Below, piece after piece: positions 19,973-27,823 of a stretch of 57,187 nucleotides of DNA (position 1 is the first letter of the stretch; every line of letters begins with the position of its first letter). A program made the translations under genes and the position numbers. The DNA is from Arthrobacter sp. Leaf141. GTDB taxonomy: Bacteria > Actinomycetota > Actinomycetes > Actinomycetales > Micrococcaceae. The stretch is taken from contig NZ_LMOL01000044.1 in assembly GCF_001424565.1 (NCBI RefSeq), forward strand, positions 510 to 57,696. The letters run 5' to 3'. The notes under the pieces were generated by a model, which was not told where the DNA came from, did not search any database, and saw only the letters and a program-made list of their open reading frames with translations.

Positions 19973-20293
19973 CTACGCCCGGTCGTGGAGGGTGATCCGG
20001 TAGCCGTCGGGGTCGGCGAAAGTGAACGTGCGCCCGAAGGGGCCGTCAATGGGCGCCGAAGTGATGGGATGGCTGTCGGCGGCGAGGGCGTCATGGATGG
20101 CCTGGACGTCCGTGGCGTGCAGCCAGATTGCCGCGCCGATGCCGGGTTGGGCGACGGACGCCAGGTCGGTGCCGGGAACGAGGTCCCGGAGTGCGAAAGC
20201 GATCGGGACCGTTTGAAAAACGACGGCGTGGGGAGGGCCCGCCGGTGACCGGACGAGGCGGAGCTGCGCCCGCTCGGCATGACGGTGACGCAC
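19973..20293 (-). pseudogene. 5'-truncated VOC (glyoxalase-like) family gene
   Basis: The conserved reading begins abruptly with LRLVRSPAGPPHAVVFQTVP and continues through IGAAIWLHATDVQAIHDALAADS to a typical VOC end, GRTFTFADPDGYRITLHD. The usual first beta-alpha-beta unit, with the metal ligand and an AFYRDVLG-type motif (some 30-40 residues), is missing. The frame upstream runs antisense through the MarR remnant. A GTG at 20293 could start a 106-residue product, but it would lack half of one VOC motif. It meets the MarR remnant head to head, which suggests loss of both 5' ends and the promoter region by one deletion. Confidence 0.7.
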
Positions 20294-20665
20294 TATTCGT
20301 GCCTGGAACTGCTGGCGCAGCGGCCCGGCCTGTCCAACTCGGAACTGGCCCGCGGGGCGTTTGTGACGCGGCAGTCGATGAACGTGCTGCTGCAGGCCCT
20401 GGAGCGGGACGGCCAGGTGGCCCGGCCGGCGGCGGCCCGGGTGGGGAAGGTCCTGCCCACCCAGCTCACTCCGCTCGGCAGGAAGCGCCGTGAGCAGGCG
20501 AGCCAAGCTGTCAGGGCGGTCGAGGTCAGGATGCTGGCCGGCGTAACGCCGGAAGACCAGGCGGGTGCTGCCAGGATCCTGCGGAGCATGATCCGGTCGC
20601 TGGTCGGCGATGGTGCCGGTGGCAACGACGGCGCTGAGGCTGGAGACAGCGCGCCGGGGCAGTAA
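20279..20665 (+). pseudogene. 5'-truncated MarR family regulator gene
   Basis: From the ATG at 20279 the frame encodes a MarR winged helix (LELLAQRPGLSNSELARGAFVTRQSMNVLLQALERDGQVARP) and the C-terminal helices. Upstream, only DEAELRPLG can be read before an in-frame TGA at 20246-20248. The first dimerisation helix, normally 30-40 residues, is missing and no ribosome-binding site precedes 20279. The frame meets the VOC remnant within about 15 bases. Divergent MarR/VOC pairs are common, so both genes were probably intact before a deletion. A short internal translation product cannot be excluded. Confidence 0.7.
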
Positions 20666-20682
20666 CAGAGGCGGGGAACGCC

Positions 20683-20720
20683 CGACGGCGGCCGCGCACC
20701 AGGGTGCGCAGCCGCCGTCG
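20683..20720. terminator. strong bidirectional hairpin
   Basis: CGACGGCGGC and GCCGCCGTCG outer arms, plus a GCGCAC/GTGCGC inner stem, around a small loop. It sits between the convergent MarR remnant and the amidohydrolase gene. No T-run follows on either side. Confidence 0.7.
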
Positions 20721-20737
20721 TGAATCCAAAAGTGGAG

Positions 20738-21532
20738 TCAGAACGTCCGGGCGTTGGCGAGGACGGGGAGCTTTTCCCGCACGCCGGCCACGGTGGCGGG
20801 ATCGATGTCCACCACGGCGAGGCCCGGCTCCCCGCCGAGTGTTGCGAGTGCGGAGCCCAGCGGACTGATGACGGCACTGTGGCCGATGCCCGTGGGCGCG
20901 GAACCGGCGGGACCGGCGCCGGTGGTCTCGGGATCGCCCTGGCCGCACGCCACCACAAACGTGGTGCTGTCCAGCGCACGGGCGCGCACCAGCAGGTCCC
21001 ACTGTTCGGCCTTGCCCTCGCCGGCTCCCCAGGACGCGCACACGATGTTGACCTGCGCGCCTGCCTTGGCGTTGGCTGTGAACAGGGCGGGGAAGCGGAC
21101 GTCGTAGCAGGTGGCCAGGCCGAACGTGGTGCCGTTGAGCTCGAAGGTCACAGGGGTTTCGCCGGCGTCCACCGTGTTGGATTCCGCAAACCCGAAGGCG
21201 TCGAAAAGGTGCACCTTGTCGTAGGCGGCAAACAGGCCCGGCCCAGCCACCAGGAGCGTGTTGCGGACCTTGCCGTCCTTTCCGGGGGTGAACATTCCGG
21301 CGACAATGGCGATGTCCAGTTCCTGCGCCAGGTTCCGCACGCTTTGTGCCCAGGGTCCGTCCACGGGTTCGGCGATGTCTGTGAGGGAGTGCCCGAAAGC
21401 CCGCATGGCTGCTTCCGGGAAAACCACCAGTTCCGCGCCGGCCGCCTTGGCTTGGGTGGCGTAGTCCCGGATCAGGTCGAGGTTGGCGGCGGTGCTCTTA
21501 CCGGTGATGATCTGTGCGACTGCAAGGCGCAT
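20738..21532 (-). CDS. carbon-nitrogen hydrolase (nitrilase superfamily amidase)
   Basis: 264 residues from the ATG at 21532, with GGAG six bases upstream. The catalytic triad is present: Glu40 in VVFPEAAM, Lys106 in YDKVHLFD and Cys142 in ATCYDVRFP. The order and spacing fit aliphatic amidase/carbamoylase-like branches of the superfamily, including deaminated-glutathione amidase and N-carbamoyl hydrolases. The substrate is unknown. It diverges from a GntR gene, and the shared intergenic palindrome is repeated before an MFS gene and a DUF2848 gene at 23669. An acid or amide catabolic pathway is therefore likely. It is cytoplasmic, with no signal peptide. Confidence 0.9.
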   Translation of the reverse strand: MRLAVAQIITGKSTAANLDLIRDYATQAKAAGAELVVFPEAAMRAFGHSLTDIAEPVDGPWAQSVRNLAQELDIAIVAGMFTPGKDGKVRNTLLVAGPGLFAAYDKVHLFDAFGFAESNTVDAGETPVTFELNGTTFGLATCYDVRFPALFTANAKAGAQVNIVCASWGAGEGKAEQWDLLVRARALDSTTFVVACGQGDPETTGAGPAGSAPTGIGHSAVISPLGSALATLGGEPGLAVVDIDPATVAGVREKLPVLANARTF

Positions 21533-21552
21533 GGATGGCTCCAATCTGTTGT

Positions 21553-21565
21553 ATACATAATGTAT
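21553..21565. promoter_or_regulatory. GntR-type operator at the amidase/GntR divergent promoter
   Basis: ATACATAATGTAT is a perfect 6-1-6 inverted repeat overlapping a TGTATACA half (21551-21558). It includes the first two bases of the GntR start codon. The same TGTATACAT core recurs at 23669-23680 before the transporter and DUF2848 genes. Confidence 0.75.
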
Positions 21566-22220
21566 GGGAAAAGTGTCGGGTTTGGCCGCGTCGGGGCGGG
21601 AAAAGGCCTACGCGCATCTGCGCGAATACGTGCTGACCGACCCCGAGCTCCAGGGCCGCTTCCTCAATGAGCAGGAGCTCGCTGCCGAGATCGGCGTCTC
21701 CCGCACCCCCGTCCGCGAAGCGCTGCTGCTCCTGGTCTCCGACGGCCTGGTGGAGCTCATCCCGCAGCGGGGCGCCTACGTTCCGCCCGTCACCGGCCGG
21801 GAGATTTCCGAGCTGATGGAACTGCGCGGCGTCCTGGAGAGCCACGCGGCCCGCCTGGTGATCGCCGAGCAGTGCGTTCCGCAGCAGCTGATGCAGGAAA
21901 CCCTTGACCTGCAGGCGCAGGTCCCGGAGAACGGCCAGGCGGCCGACGCCCGCGAATTCATCCGGCTGGACACGCTCTTCCATCAGCAGCTGATCGACGC
22001 CGCGGGCAACGAACTCATTTCCCGGACCTACAGCAAACTCCATGTGCGCCAGATCCTGGTGGGCGTGGCCGCCTTGTTCCGCACGGGCGGCCGCCGCCAG
22101 GCGGTGTGCACCGAACACCAGGACATCCTTGATGCCCTGGTGGCCGGCGACGCCGGGCTGGCGCAGGAGTCGATCGACCATCACCTTGCGGTGACGCGGG
22201 ACCTCCTGCTCCGCTCCTGA
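21564..22220 (+). CDS. GntR family regulator, FadR/FCD subfamily
   Basis: 218 residues from the ATG at 21564. The winged-helix domain (about 10-75) has AAEIGVSRTPVREALLLLVSDGLVELIPQRGAYV, the classic GntR recognition region. The C-terminal all-helical FCD domain (about 85-215) has the metal-site signature: LRGVLESHAARL, RLDTLFHQQLIDAAGN and a final EHQDILDALVAGD. The start codon lies in the operator and no ribosome-binding site precedes it, which suggests a leaderless transcript. Members sense organic acids; this one probably controls the amidase, the MHS transporter and the DUF2848 gene. Confidence 0.93.
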   Translation: MGKVSGLAASGREKAYAHLREYVLTDPELQGRFLNEQELAAEIGVSRTPVREALLLLVSDGLVELIPQRGAYVPPVTGREISELMELRGVLESHAARLVIAEQCVPQQLMQETLDLQAQVPENGQAADAREFIRLDTLFHQQLIDAAGNELISRTYSKLHVRQILVGVAALFRTGGRRQAVCTEHQDILDALVAGDAGLAQESIDHHLAVTRDLLLRS

Positions 22221-22234
22221 CGGTTGGATCGGAT

Positions 22235-23617
22235 TCAGCGGGATTCGCCGACGCCGGCCGCCCGGTCCGCGGTTCCGGTGCCTTCGAGCAGCAACCGGTA
22301 GTCCTCATCCTCCACGGTGTTTGAGTCCCGGCCCAGCGCCAGTCCCACCACGGTGACGGCGCCCGCGACGGCGACATAGATTGCGACGGGGACCCAGCTG
22401 CCGAACTGGGACAGCAGCAGCGTGAACATCAGCGGGGCGATGGCGCCGCCGATCACACCGGCGAACGTGTACGCCAGCGAGCTGCCGGTGGACCGGAGGC
22501 GGGGCGAGAACTGCTCCACGATGAACGCCGCCTGCGGACCGTACATAAAGGAGTGGGCCATCAGGCCCAGGACGATGCCGACAATAAGCATCGGCTGGTT
22601 GTCGCCGCCCAGGATGCCGAAGAAGACAAACGTCCACACCGCTCCGAGGATCGCGGCCACACCGTAGACGGCGCGGCGGTTGAACCTGTCAGACACGGCG
22701 CCAGCCAAAGGAATCATGAACAGCTGGAAGGCCGAACCGATAAGGACGGCGGTGAGGACCTGGTTGCGCTCGTAGCCAAGCGTCTGGATGCCGTAGGTCA
22801 GGGTGAACACGGTGAAGAGTGCGTAGAGGACGTCCGGACCCACGCGGCTCAGGATGGCGGCGATCAGCGGGCGGAGTTCCTTGCTGAACACTTCGCGGAC
22901 CGGGGCGCTGGGCTGTTCGCCGTGCGCCTCGATGGCCTTGAAAATGGGGGTGTCTTCCAGCTTGAGCCGGATCCAAAGGCCGAAGCCCACCAGGACGGCG
23001 GAGACAAGGAAGGCGATGCGCCAGCCGAAGCTGATGAACTGCTCCTCGGTGAGGGCCAGGGTCAGGATGGCGAGGGCGCCGTTGGCCAGCAGGTTGCCGG
23101 CGGGCGGGCCCACCTGTGCTGCCGAGGCCCAAAAGCCGCGGCGGTGCGGGTCGCCGTATTCGCTGGAGAGCAGGACGGCGCCGCCCCATTCGCCGCCCAC
23201 ACCCACACCCTGGGCGAAGCGCAGCAGGACCAGGATGATGGGCGCCGTGATGCCGATGCTGTCATAACCGGGCAGGACGCCGATCAGGACGGTGGCCACC
23301 CCGATGATCATCAGCGTGGTGACCAGGACCTTCTTGCGCCCGATCCGGTCCCCGAGCCGGCCAAAGATGATGCCGCCCACGGGCCGGGAAACATAGCCCA
23401 CCGCATAGGTGGAGAAAGCCAGGATGGTTCCGGTAAGGGGGTCCGAGGAGGGGAAGAAAACGAGGGGGAAAACAACTGCTGCAGCTGCCGAGTAAACGGC
23501 GAAGTCGTACCATTCGAGCGCGGTGCCGGTCAGGCTGGCGGCGAAGGCCTTGTACAGGCCTTTGGGGTGGACGGGCTTGGGCTGCGGCGTCGCGCCCTGG
23601 GCGGGGGAGTTGATCAA
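22235..23617 (-). CDS. MFS transporter, metabolite:H+ symporter (MHS) type
   Basis: 460 residues from a TTG at 23617, with GGAGG six bases before it. Twelve membrane segments are present. The MHS signature is GTALEWYDFAVYS near the N-terminus, followed by the loop motif GRLGDRIGRKKVL and RFAQGVGVGGEWGGAVLLSSEY. Relatives import organic acids or betaines with protons (shikimate, citrate, proline/betaine). The gene is divergent from the DUF2848 gene, with the palindrome at 23669 between them, and ends 15 bp from the GntR stop. It is probably the uptake step of this catabolic block. Confidence 0.93.
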   Translation of the reverse strand: MINSPAQGATPQPKPVHPKGLYKAFAASLTGTALEWYDFAVYSAAAAVVFPLVFFPSSDPLTGTILAFSTYAVGYVSRPVGGIIFGRLGDRIGRKKVLVTTLMIIGVATVLIGVLPGYDSIGITAPIILVLLRFAQGVGVGGEWGGAVLLSSEYGDPHRRGFWASAAQVGPPAGNLLANGALAILTLALTEEQFISFGWRIAFLVSAVLVGFGLWIRLKLEDTPIFKAIEAHGEQPSAPVREVFSKELRPLIAAILSRVGPDVLYALFTVFTLTYGIQTLGYERNQVLTAVLIGSAFQLFMIPLAGAVSDRFNRRAVYGVAAILGAVWTFVFFGILGGDNQPMLIVGIVLGLMAHSFMYGPQAAFIVEQFSPRLRSTGSSLAYTFAGVIGGAIAPLMFTLLLSQFGSWVPVAIYVAVAGAVTVVGLALGRDSNTVEDEDYRLLLEGTGTADRAAGVGESR

Positions 23618-23668
23618 GGAGTGCCTCCACAGTGTTATTTGCGAGTGACGCCTGTCACGCTGGCGTTA

Positions 23669-23680
23669 AATGTATACATT
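23669..23680. promoter_or_regulatory. GntR-type operator between MHS transporter and DUF2848 genes
   Basis: AATGTATACATT is a perfect 12-bp palindrome sharing TGTATACAT with the site at 21551. It lies 51 bases from the transporter start and 86 bases from the DUF2848 start. A second partial copy, ATGTACATT, is at 23692-23700. Confidence 0.75.
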
Positions 23681-23766
23681 ACGCATACTGGATGTACATT
23701 GGCGACCGATACGGGTTTCCGATGTGTTAATTTTCCGCCCGCAGCACCGAAAAGGACTGATCAACC

Positions 23767-24453
23767 ATGACGCTTCTCAGCTTCGAACTTCCCGATGGCA
23801 GCACCACGGATGTCCAGGTCACGAACCTCCTAAACGCGGGCTACGCGGGCAGGGAGCAGGACGAGGTCCAGGCGCACATCGCCGAACTGGCGGAACTTGG
23901 GGTCCCGGGTCCCAGCACCACGCCGGCGCTCTACCCGGTTTCGCCGTACCTGGCACAGCAGGTTGCCGAAGTCCAGGTCCAGCACGCCAGGACCTCGGGC
24001 GAAGCGGAATGGGCGCTGGTCATTACGGCGGAGGGCGTGCTGCTGACGGTGGCGTGCGACCACACCGACAGGGCGCTGGAAGTCCACGGCGTTGCCTGGA
24101 GCAAAAACGCCAGCCCTGATGTCCTGGGCCGGAAGGCGTGGTGGCTGGACGACGTCCGGCCGCACCTGGACCAGATCACGCTCAAGGGCTGGGTGGGGGC
24201 AGGGGATACCCCGGACACGCTGATCCAGGACAGTTCACTGGCGGCGCTCCTGACACCTGACTACTGGCTCGAAGTCCTTGCGGAGCGTGGCCTGAACAAG
24301 CCGGGCACCGTGCTGATCTCAGGCACGGTGGCCATGACCGCGGGGGTGGACCAGTTTGCCCGCAGCTGGAAAGTGGAGCTGGCGGACCCGGTCACCGGGC
24401 TGGCAGTCGACGCCCAGTACGTGGTGGCGGAGATGGCGGAACCGATCGGCTGA
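23767..24453 (+). CDS. DUF2848 family protein
   Basis: 228 residues. Recognised by SFELPDGSTTDVQVTNLLNAGYAGREQDEVQAHIAELAELGVPGPSTTPALYPVSPYLAQQ, with later GEAEWALVITAEGVLLTVACDHTDRALE and a C-terminal GLNKPGTVLISGT. The fold is related to fumarylacetoacetate hydrolases, whose EVxxH metal site is suggested by CDHTDRALEVHG. These proteins sit beside amidases and transporters. The reaction is not established; hydrolysis or decarboxylation of a dicarbonyl compound is plausible. The start ATG follows AAAAGGA. Confidence 0.85.
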   Translation: MTLLSFELPDGSTTDVQVTNLLNAGYAGREQDEVQAHIAELAELGVPGPSTTPALYPVSPYLAQQVAEVQVQHARTSGEAEWALVITAEGVLLTVACDHTDRALEVHGVAWSKNASPDVLGRKAWWLDDVRPHLDQITLKGWVGAGDTPDTLIQDSSLAALLTPDYWLEVLAERGLNKPGTVLISGTVAMTAGVDQFARSWKVELADPVTGLAVDAQYVVAEMAEPIG

Positions 24454-24487
24454 CCCCGCCCGGGGTTCCGGTGGGATGCGGCGAAGG

Positions 24488-24724
24488 CTACTGCTTGTAG
24501 CCCTCTACTTCGCTCACGGGCCGGGTCTCGGCGTCGTTCGGGTTCTCGCCCGACTCCGCCTTGGCCCGGCGCTGCCGCAGCAGGTCCCAGCACTGGTCCA
24601 GGCTTTCGGCCACCTGGCGGAGCCGCGCCTTGTCCGGGGTGTGGCCGGTGCCGGTGTCGTCCCGGAGTGCATGCTCCTCCTCCACCAGCGCCTGGATTTT
24701 CGCCAAAAGATCCTGGTCGTTCAC
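24488..24724 (-). CDS. DUF2630 family protein
   Basis: 78 residues from a GTG at 24724, with AGGGG upstream. The chain NDQDLLAKIQALVEEEHALRDD, then PDKARLRQVAESLDQCWDLLRQRRAKAESG is characteristic of DUF2630, a short helical and soluble family of actinobacteria. The tail (TRPVSEVEGYKQ) is also usual for the family. Function is unknown. It stands alone between the DUF2848 gene and a divergent membrane gene. Confidence 0.88.
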   Translation of the reverse strand: MNDQDLLAKIQALVEEEHALRDDTGTGHTPDKARLRQVAESLDQCWDLLRQRRAKAESGENPNDAETRPVSEVEGYKQ

Positions 24725-24804
24725 GGTTTCCCCTATCGTTTGGACGGTCCTGCCCAGCGTACGGAGTCCGGGCGCCACCCACCAGCCCCTGTACCATCAA
24801 CAGC

Positions 24805-25203
24805 ATGCCCACTGTGCTTGATATGGCAGGTCCAATCCTGGAAATGCTGACCTGGTTGTGCCTGCCCGTGGGGCTGGGCCTGCTCTTCTATACCGGGATC
24901 CTGCGCCGCTTTGTGCATCCCTGGGTGGTGGCCGAGGCTGTGGTGTATTCGGACAGCACCGGCGTGGGTTTCCGCTGGTTCGACCGGAAGTACCAGGTCC
25001 ACCATGCGCCCATGTCCCCGCATGACATCAAGGACCTGGCCATCGGCGATACCCTGCCCATCTACTACCACCCCAAACGGCCCACGCAGTGGCAGGTCAC
25101 CGTGCCGGAGGAACCGGCCCGGACCGCCCTGGTCCTGGGGCGCTGCCTGACCGCCATCGGTGCGGTGGCCCTGCTGGCGGGCTTTGTCCTGCCCATGTTT
25201 TAG
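24805..25203 (+). CDS. DUF3592-like two-helix membrane protein
   Basis: 132 residues. Hydrophobic helices lie at about 10-30 (EMLTWLCLPVGLGLLFYTGIL) and 108-130 (LTAIGAVALLAGFVLPMF) and flank a beta-rich soluble segment (VVAEAVVYSDSTGVGFRWFD, then IGDTLPIYYHPKRPTQWQV). This pattern is typical of DUF3592 proteins; the YHPKRP segment is the usual YxPxxP motif. Start codon choice is weak, as no ribosome-binding site precedes 24805. Function unknown. Confidence 0.72.
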   Translation: MPTVLDMAGPILEMLTWLCLPVGLGLLFYTGILRRFVHPWVVAEAVVYSDSTGVGFRWFDRKYQVHHAPMSPHDIKDLAIGDTLPIYYHPKRPTQWQVTVPEEPARTALVLGRCLTAIGAVALLAGFVLPMF

Positions 25204-25266
25204 CAGTAACCAGCCAGCAGTCCAGAACCAGGAGTACGACGGCGGCCTGGCAGTTATCTCCGCAGG

Positions 25267-25680
25267 CTAACCGGCCAGCACCACGCCGATGCCCAGGCCG
25301 CCCAGCGCCACGCCGGCAGCTGCCGTCCACAGCACCGCTGCGGCGTCAGCGTCCACCCGCTCCCGGACCAGGCCGCGGGAAAAGGCGCCGTACCGGCGCC
25401 GCTGGGTGAGATAAATGGCTGCCGCCGCGGCGGCGGCCACGGCAAACATCAGCAGGATGGGCAACCCGTGCTGCGGCAGCCAGCGCAGGAAAATGGCGCT
25501 GACGCTCACCAGGGCAAGCACGGTCCGGCCCCAGGCAAGGGTGGTCCGCTCAGGTTGCAGGCCGGGGTCGCCGTGGCCTGAACTGTTAGGGCCTGACCCG
25601 TTATGGCTTGAACCATTGTGGCCTGAAGTGCTGTGGCCTGACCCGTTATGGCCGGGTGCTGTGCCTCCCAACGATGACAT
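25267..25680 (-). CDS. DUF202 family membrane protein with His/Gly/Ser-rich N-terminus
   Basis: 137 residues from the ATG at 25680, immediately after the stop of the upstream DUF202 gene. Residues 8-40 are low complexity (repeated GHNGSGH/GHNGSSH) from near-repeats of a 12-15 base unit. The DUF202 core follows: LQPERTTLAWGRTVLALVSVSAIFLRWL, with two further membrane helices. The ERTxLAWxRT motif is diagnostic. Tandem DUF202 genes are frequent in actinobacteria. Function is unknown. Confidence 0.85.
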   Translation of the reverse strand: MSSLGGTAPGHNGSGHSTSGHNGSSHNGSGPNSSGHGDPGLQPERTTLAWGRTVLALVSVSAIFLRWLPQHGLPILLMFAVAAAAAAAIYLTQRRRYGAFSRGLVRERVDADAAAVLWTAAAGVALGGLGIGVVLAG

Positions 25681-25684
25681 GGCG

Positions 25685-26128
25685 TCAGCGCCAGAGGACA
25701 AAGGCCAGGACAACGGCGGCTGCCAGGGCGCCTGCCCCCGCCAGCAGCGGCACCACCAGGGGCAAAGGCAGGGGTGCTTTGTTCCGCATGCTCCGCTCCA
25801 CCCGGAGCCACCGCACTGCTGACCCGGCGCTGAGCAGGATTCCCATCAGCAGCAGGATCATGGCCAGGCCTTTGCGGACCGGAACCACAAAAAGATCCTC
25901 GGTGAAGGCCTCGATTGCGATGCCGCCGGCCAGGAGCGCCAGGGAGGTCCGGATCCAGGCCAGGAACGTCCGTTCGTTGGCCAGGGTGAACCGGGGGTCC
26001 GGCTCCTCGCCGCCGGGAAGCAGCCGTTCCGCCATCCTGCCGCGCGGTGGATGTGCTGTCGGCGCGGGTTGTGCCCCCGGCCGCCCGCCGGGATCCGGCG
26101 CCGCGGACGTGTCCCTGTTGTCCGTCAC
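25685..26128 (-). CDS. YidH-like DUF202 family membrane protein
   Basis: 147 residues from a GTG at 26128 that overlaps the lhgO stop (GTGA). Residues 1-45 are Pro/Arg rich and disordered. The DUF202 motif is RFTLANERTFLAWIRTSLALLAGGIAIEAF, followed by two more helices (LAMILLLMGILLSAG and LVVPLLAGAGALAAAVVLAFVLW). It is the upstream member of a tandem pair with 25267-25680 and is probably cotranscribed with lhgO. Role unknown. Confidence 0.88.
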   Translation of the reverse strand: MTDNRDTSAAPDPGGRPGAQPAPTAHPPRGRMAERLLPGGEEPDPRFTLANERTFLAWIRTSLALLAGGIAIEAFTEDLFVVPVRKGLAMILLLMGILLSAGSAVRWLRVERSMRNKAPLPLPLVVPLLAGAGALAAAVVLAFVLWR

Positions 26129-27321
26129 GGTGCCAGCACCGCCTTGCCGGCCAGGTGGGCACCGATGGGAAGGGCGGCAGTGGCCGCAGGCGAGGGCGCG
26201 TTCAGCACGTGGATCGTCCGCTCCGTTTCAGCAAGAAGGAAATCATGGATCAGGGTGCCGTCCCGGCGGACAGCCTGTGCCCTGATGCCGGCCTCAAACG
26301 GCAGCAGGTCGGCTGCGCGCAACCCGGGAGCGTACTTCCGGCATTCCTGGAGGTAACTGGCTTTGAACAAGGAGTTGCGGACCTCACGGACGGCGGTCCC
26401 CGCGTGGTTCCGGGCCACCTTCCAGAACCCCGGGAACCGCGCGTAGCAGGCAACGTCCCGGACGTTCACCGAGAACTTGGGGTAGCCCTCCCGCGCCATG
26501 CCCAGCACCGCGTTGGGCCCCACCGTTATGGTGCCGGCCACCGTGGGCGTCAGGTGGACCCCCAGGAACGGCAGGGCAGGGTCCGGCACCGGATAGATCA
26601 GGTGCCGGACATACCCGGACATGGCAGCCGGAAGCGCAAAGTACTCGCCCCGGAACGGGATGATCTGGACATCGATGTCCATCCCCGCCAGCTCCGCCAT
26701 CCGGTCGGACTGCAGCCCGGCGCAGGCCACCAGCCGGCGGCAGGTGTAGTCCGCCGTCGCCGTGCCTACATGCACCAGATCCGGATCTTCCCGGATGGAG
26801 GTCACTGGTGCGCCGGTGACCACCTGCCCGCCGGCCGCTACCACCAGCTCCGCGAGTTTTTGGGCTACGGCGCGGTAGTCCACAATTCCGGTGTCCGGGA
26901 GGAACAGCGCCCCCAGCCCGGTGATATTCGGCTCCCGGCGGGCCAGTTCCGAGGCGTCGATGCGCTCGCAGGGCAGGCCGTGGATGGCGGCGCGGTCCTC
27001 TAGCTGGCCCAGTCGGGCCAGTTCCAGTTCCGAGGTTGCCACCAGCAGTTTGCCCGGTTCCGCGTAGTCGATGCCGTGCTCCCGGCAGAACTCCTTGGTC
27101 TGCTGCGCGCCGGCCATGCTGAACCGGGCCTTGAGGCTGTCCGGGGCGTAATAGATGCCGGAATGGATCACCCCGCTGTTGTGGCCGGTCTGGTGGGAAG
27201 CCAGTTCCGGTGCCGCTTCGAGCAGCACCAGCGAGGCATCCGGCTGCAGGCGAAGGAGCTGGTACGCGGTGGCCAGGCCCACGATGCCGCCGCCAATGAT
27301 GCAGTAGTCCGTCCGGGTCAC
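26125..27321 (-). CDS. lhgO: L-2-hydroxyglutarate oxidase (LhgO)
   Basis: 398 residues from a GTG at 27321, with GGAGAGG upstream. A DAO-family FAD fold begins YCIIGGGIVGLATAYQLL (GxGxxG), followed by the LhgO-specific HQTGHNSGVIHSGIYYAPDSLKA. PFRGEYFALP and FLGVHLTPTVAGTITVGPNAVL are the conserved substrate-domain segments. The enzyme oxidises L-2-hydroxyglutarate to 2-oxoglutarate and passes electrons to the respiratory chain. The last bases overlap the YidH-like gene start. It serves general metabolite repair or glutarate catabolism; no glutarate genes are nearby. Confidence 0.92.
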   Translation of the reverse strand: MTRTDYCIIGGGIVGLATAYQLLRLQPDASLVLLEAAPELASHQTGHNSGVIHSGIYYAPDSLKARFSMAGAQQTKEFCREHGIDYAEPGKLLVATSELELARLGQLEDRAAIHGLPCERIDASELARREPNITGLGALFLPDTGIVDYRAVAQKLAELVVAAGGQVVTGAPVTSIREDPDLVHVGTATADYTCRRLVACAGLQSDRMAELAGMDIDVQIIPFRGEYFALPAAMSGYVRHLIYPVPDPALPFLGVHLTPTVAGTITVGPNAVLGMAREGYPKFSVNVRDVACYARFPGFWKVARNHAGTAVREVRNSLFKASYLQECRKYAPGLRAADLLPFEAGIRAQAVRRDGTLIHDFLLAETERTIHVLNAPSPAATAALPIGAHLAGKAVLAP

Positions 27322-27370
27322 TGGGCCGCCTCTCCGTTTCAGGTTTGAGCCTAGCGCTCCTGTGGTTGAC

Positions 27371-27703
27371 TCAGGCCCCGCTGCGCGGGGCAAACATGAT
27401 TACCGCGACACCCACCAGGCAAATAATGGACCCGATGATGTCCCACCGGTCCGGACGGAAGCCGTCAACGGCCATGCCCCAGGCCAGCGACCCGGCCACA
27501 AATACCCCGCCGTAAGCTGCAAGGATCCGGCCGAAGTTGGCATCCGGCTGAAGGGTGGCCACAAAGCCGTAAATGCCCAGCGCGATAACGCCCAGCCCGG
27601 CCCACCACCAGTCCCTGCCTTCGCGCACCGCCTGCCACACCAGCCAGGCCCCGCCGATTTCCGCGACCGCAGCCAGCAGGAACAGCAGTGCTGTTTTTGC
27701 CAT
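27371..27703 (-). CDS. YnfA family (UPF0060) membrane protein
   Basis: 110 residues, four membrane helices. AKTALLFLLAAVAEIGGAWLVWQAVREGRDWWWAGLGVIALGIYGFVATLQPDANFGRILAAYGGVFVAGSLAWG and a final DRWDIIGSIICLVGVAVIMF match YnfA throughout. The family belongs to the small multidrug-resistance superfamily and some members export cationic drugs; the role here is unproven. The start at 27703 has no good ribosome-binding site, and a GTG at 27730 is an alternative. Confidence 0.92.
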   Translation of the reverse strand: MAKTALLFLLAAVAEIGGAWLVWQAVREGRDWWWAGLGVIALGIYGFVATLQPDANFGRILAAYGGVFVAGSLAWGMAVDGFRPDRWDIIGSIICLVGVAVIMFAPRSGA

Positions 27704-27823
27704 GGCAGCGGCGTCATTTGTTGTGTCCACCCGGCCATCATGCCAGCTCCGTCCTGGCGGGACGGGGGTGCCCGAACCAGCGGCGCCGGGAATGCGGTGC
27801 GGGTGTTCCCGGTTGCTGCAGAT

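Noticed and set aside
22553..23770. A 405-codon plus-strand frame opposite the MHS transporter gene
   Set aside because: Asp/Gln/Glu-rich product with no hydrophobic core or motif, typical of the complement of a membrane protein gene.
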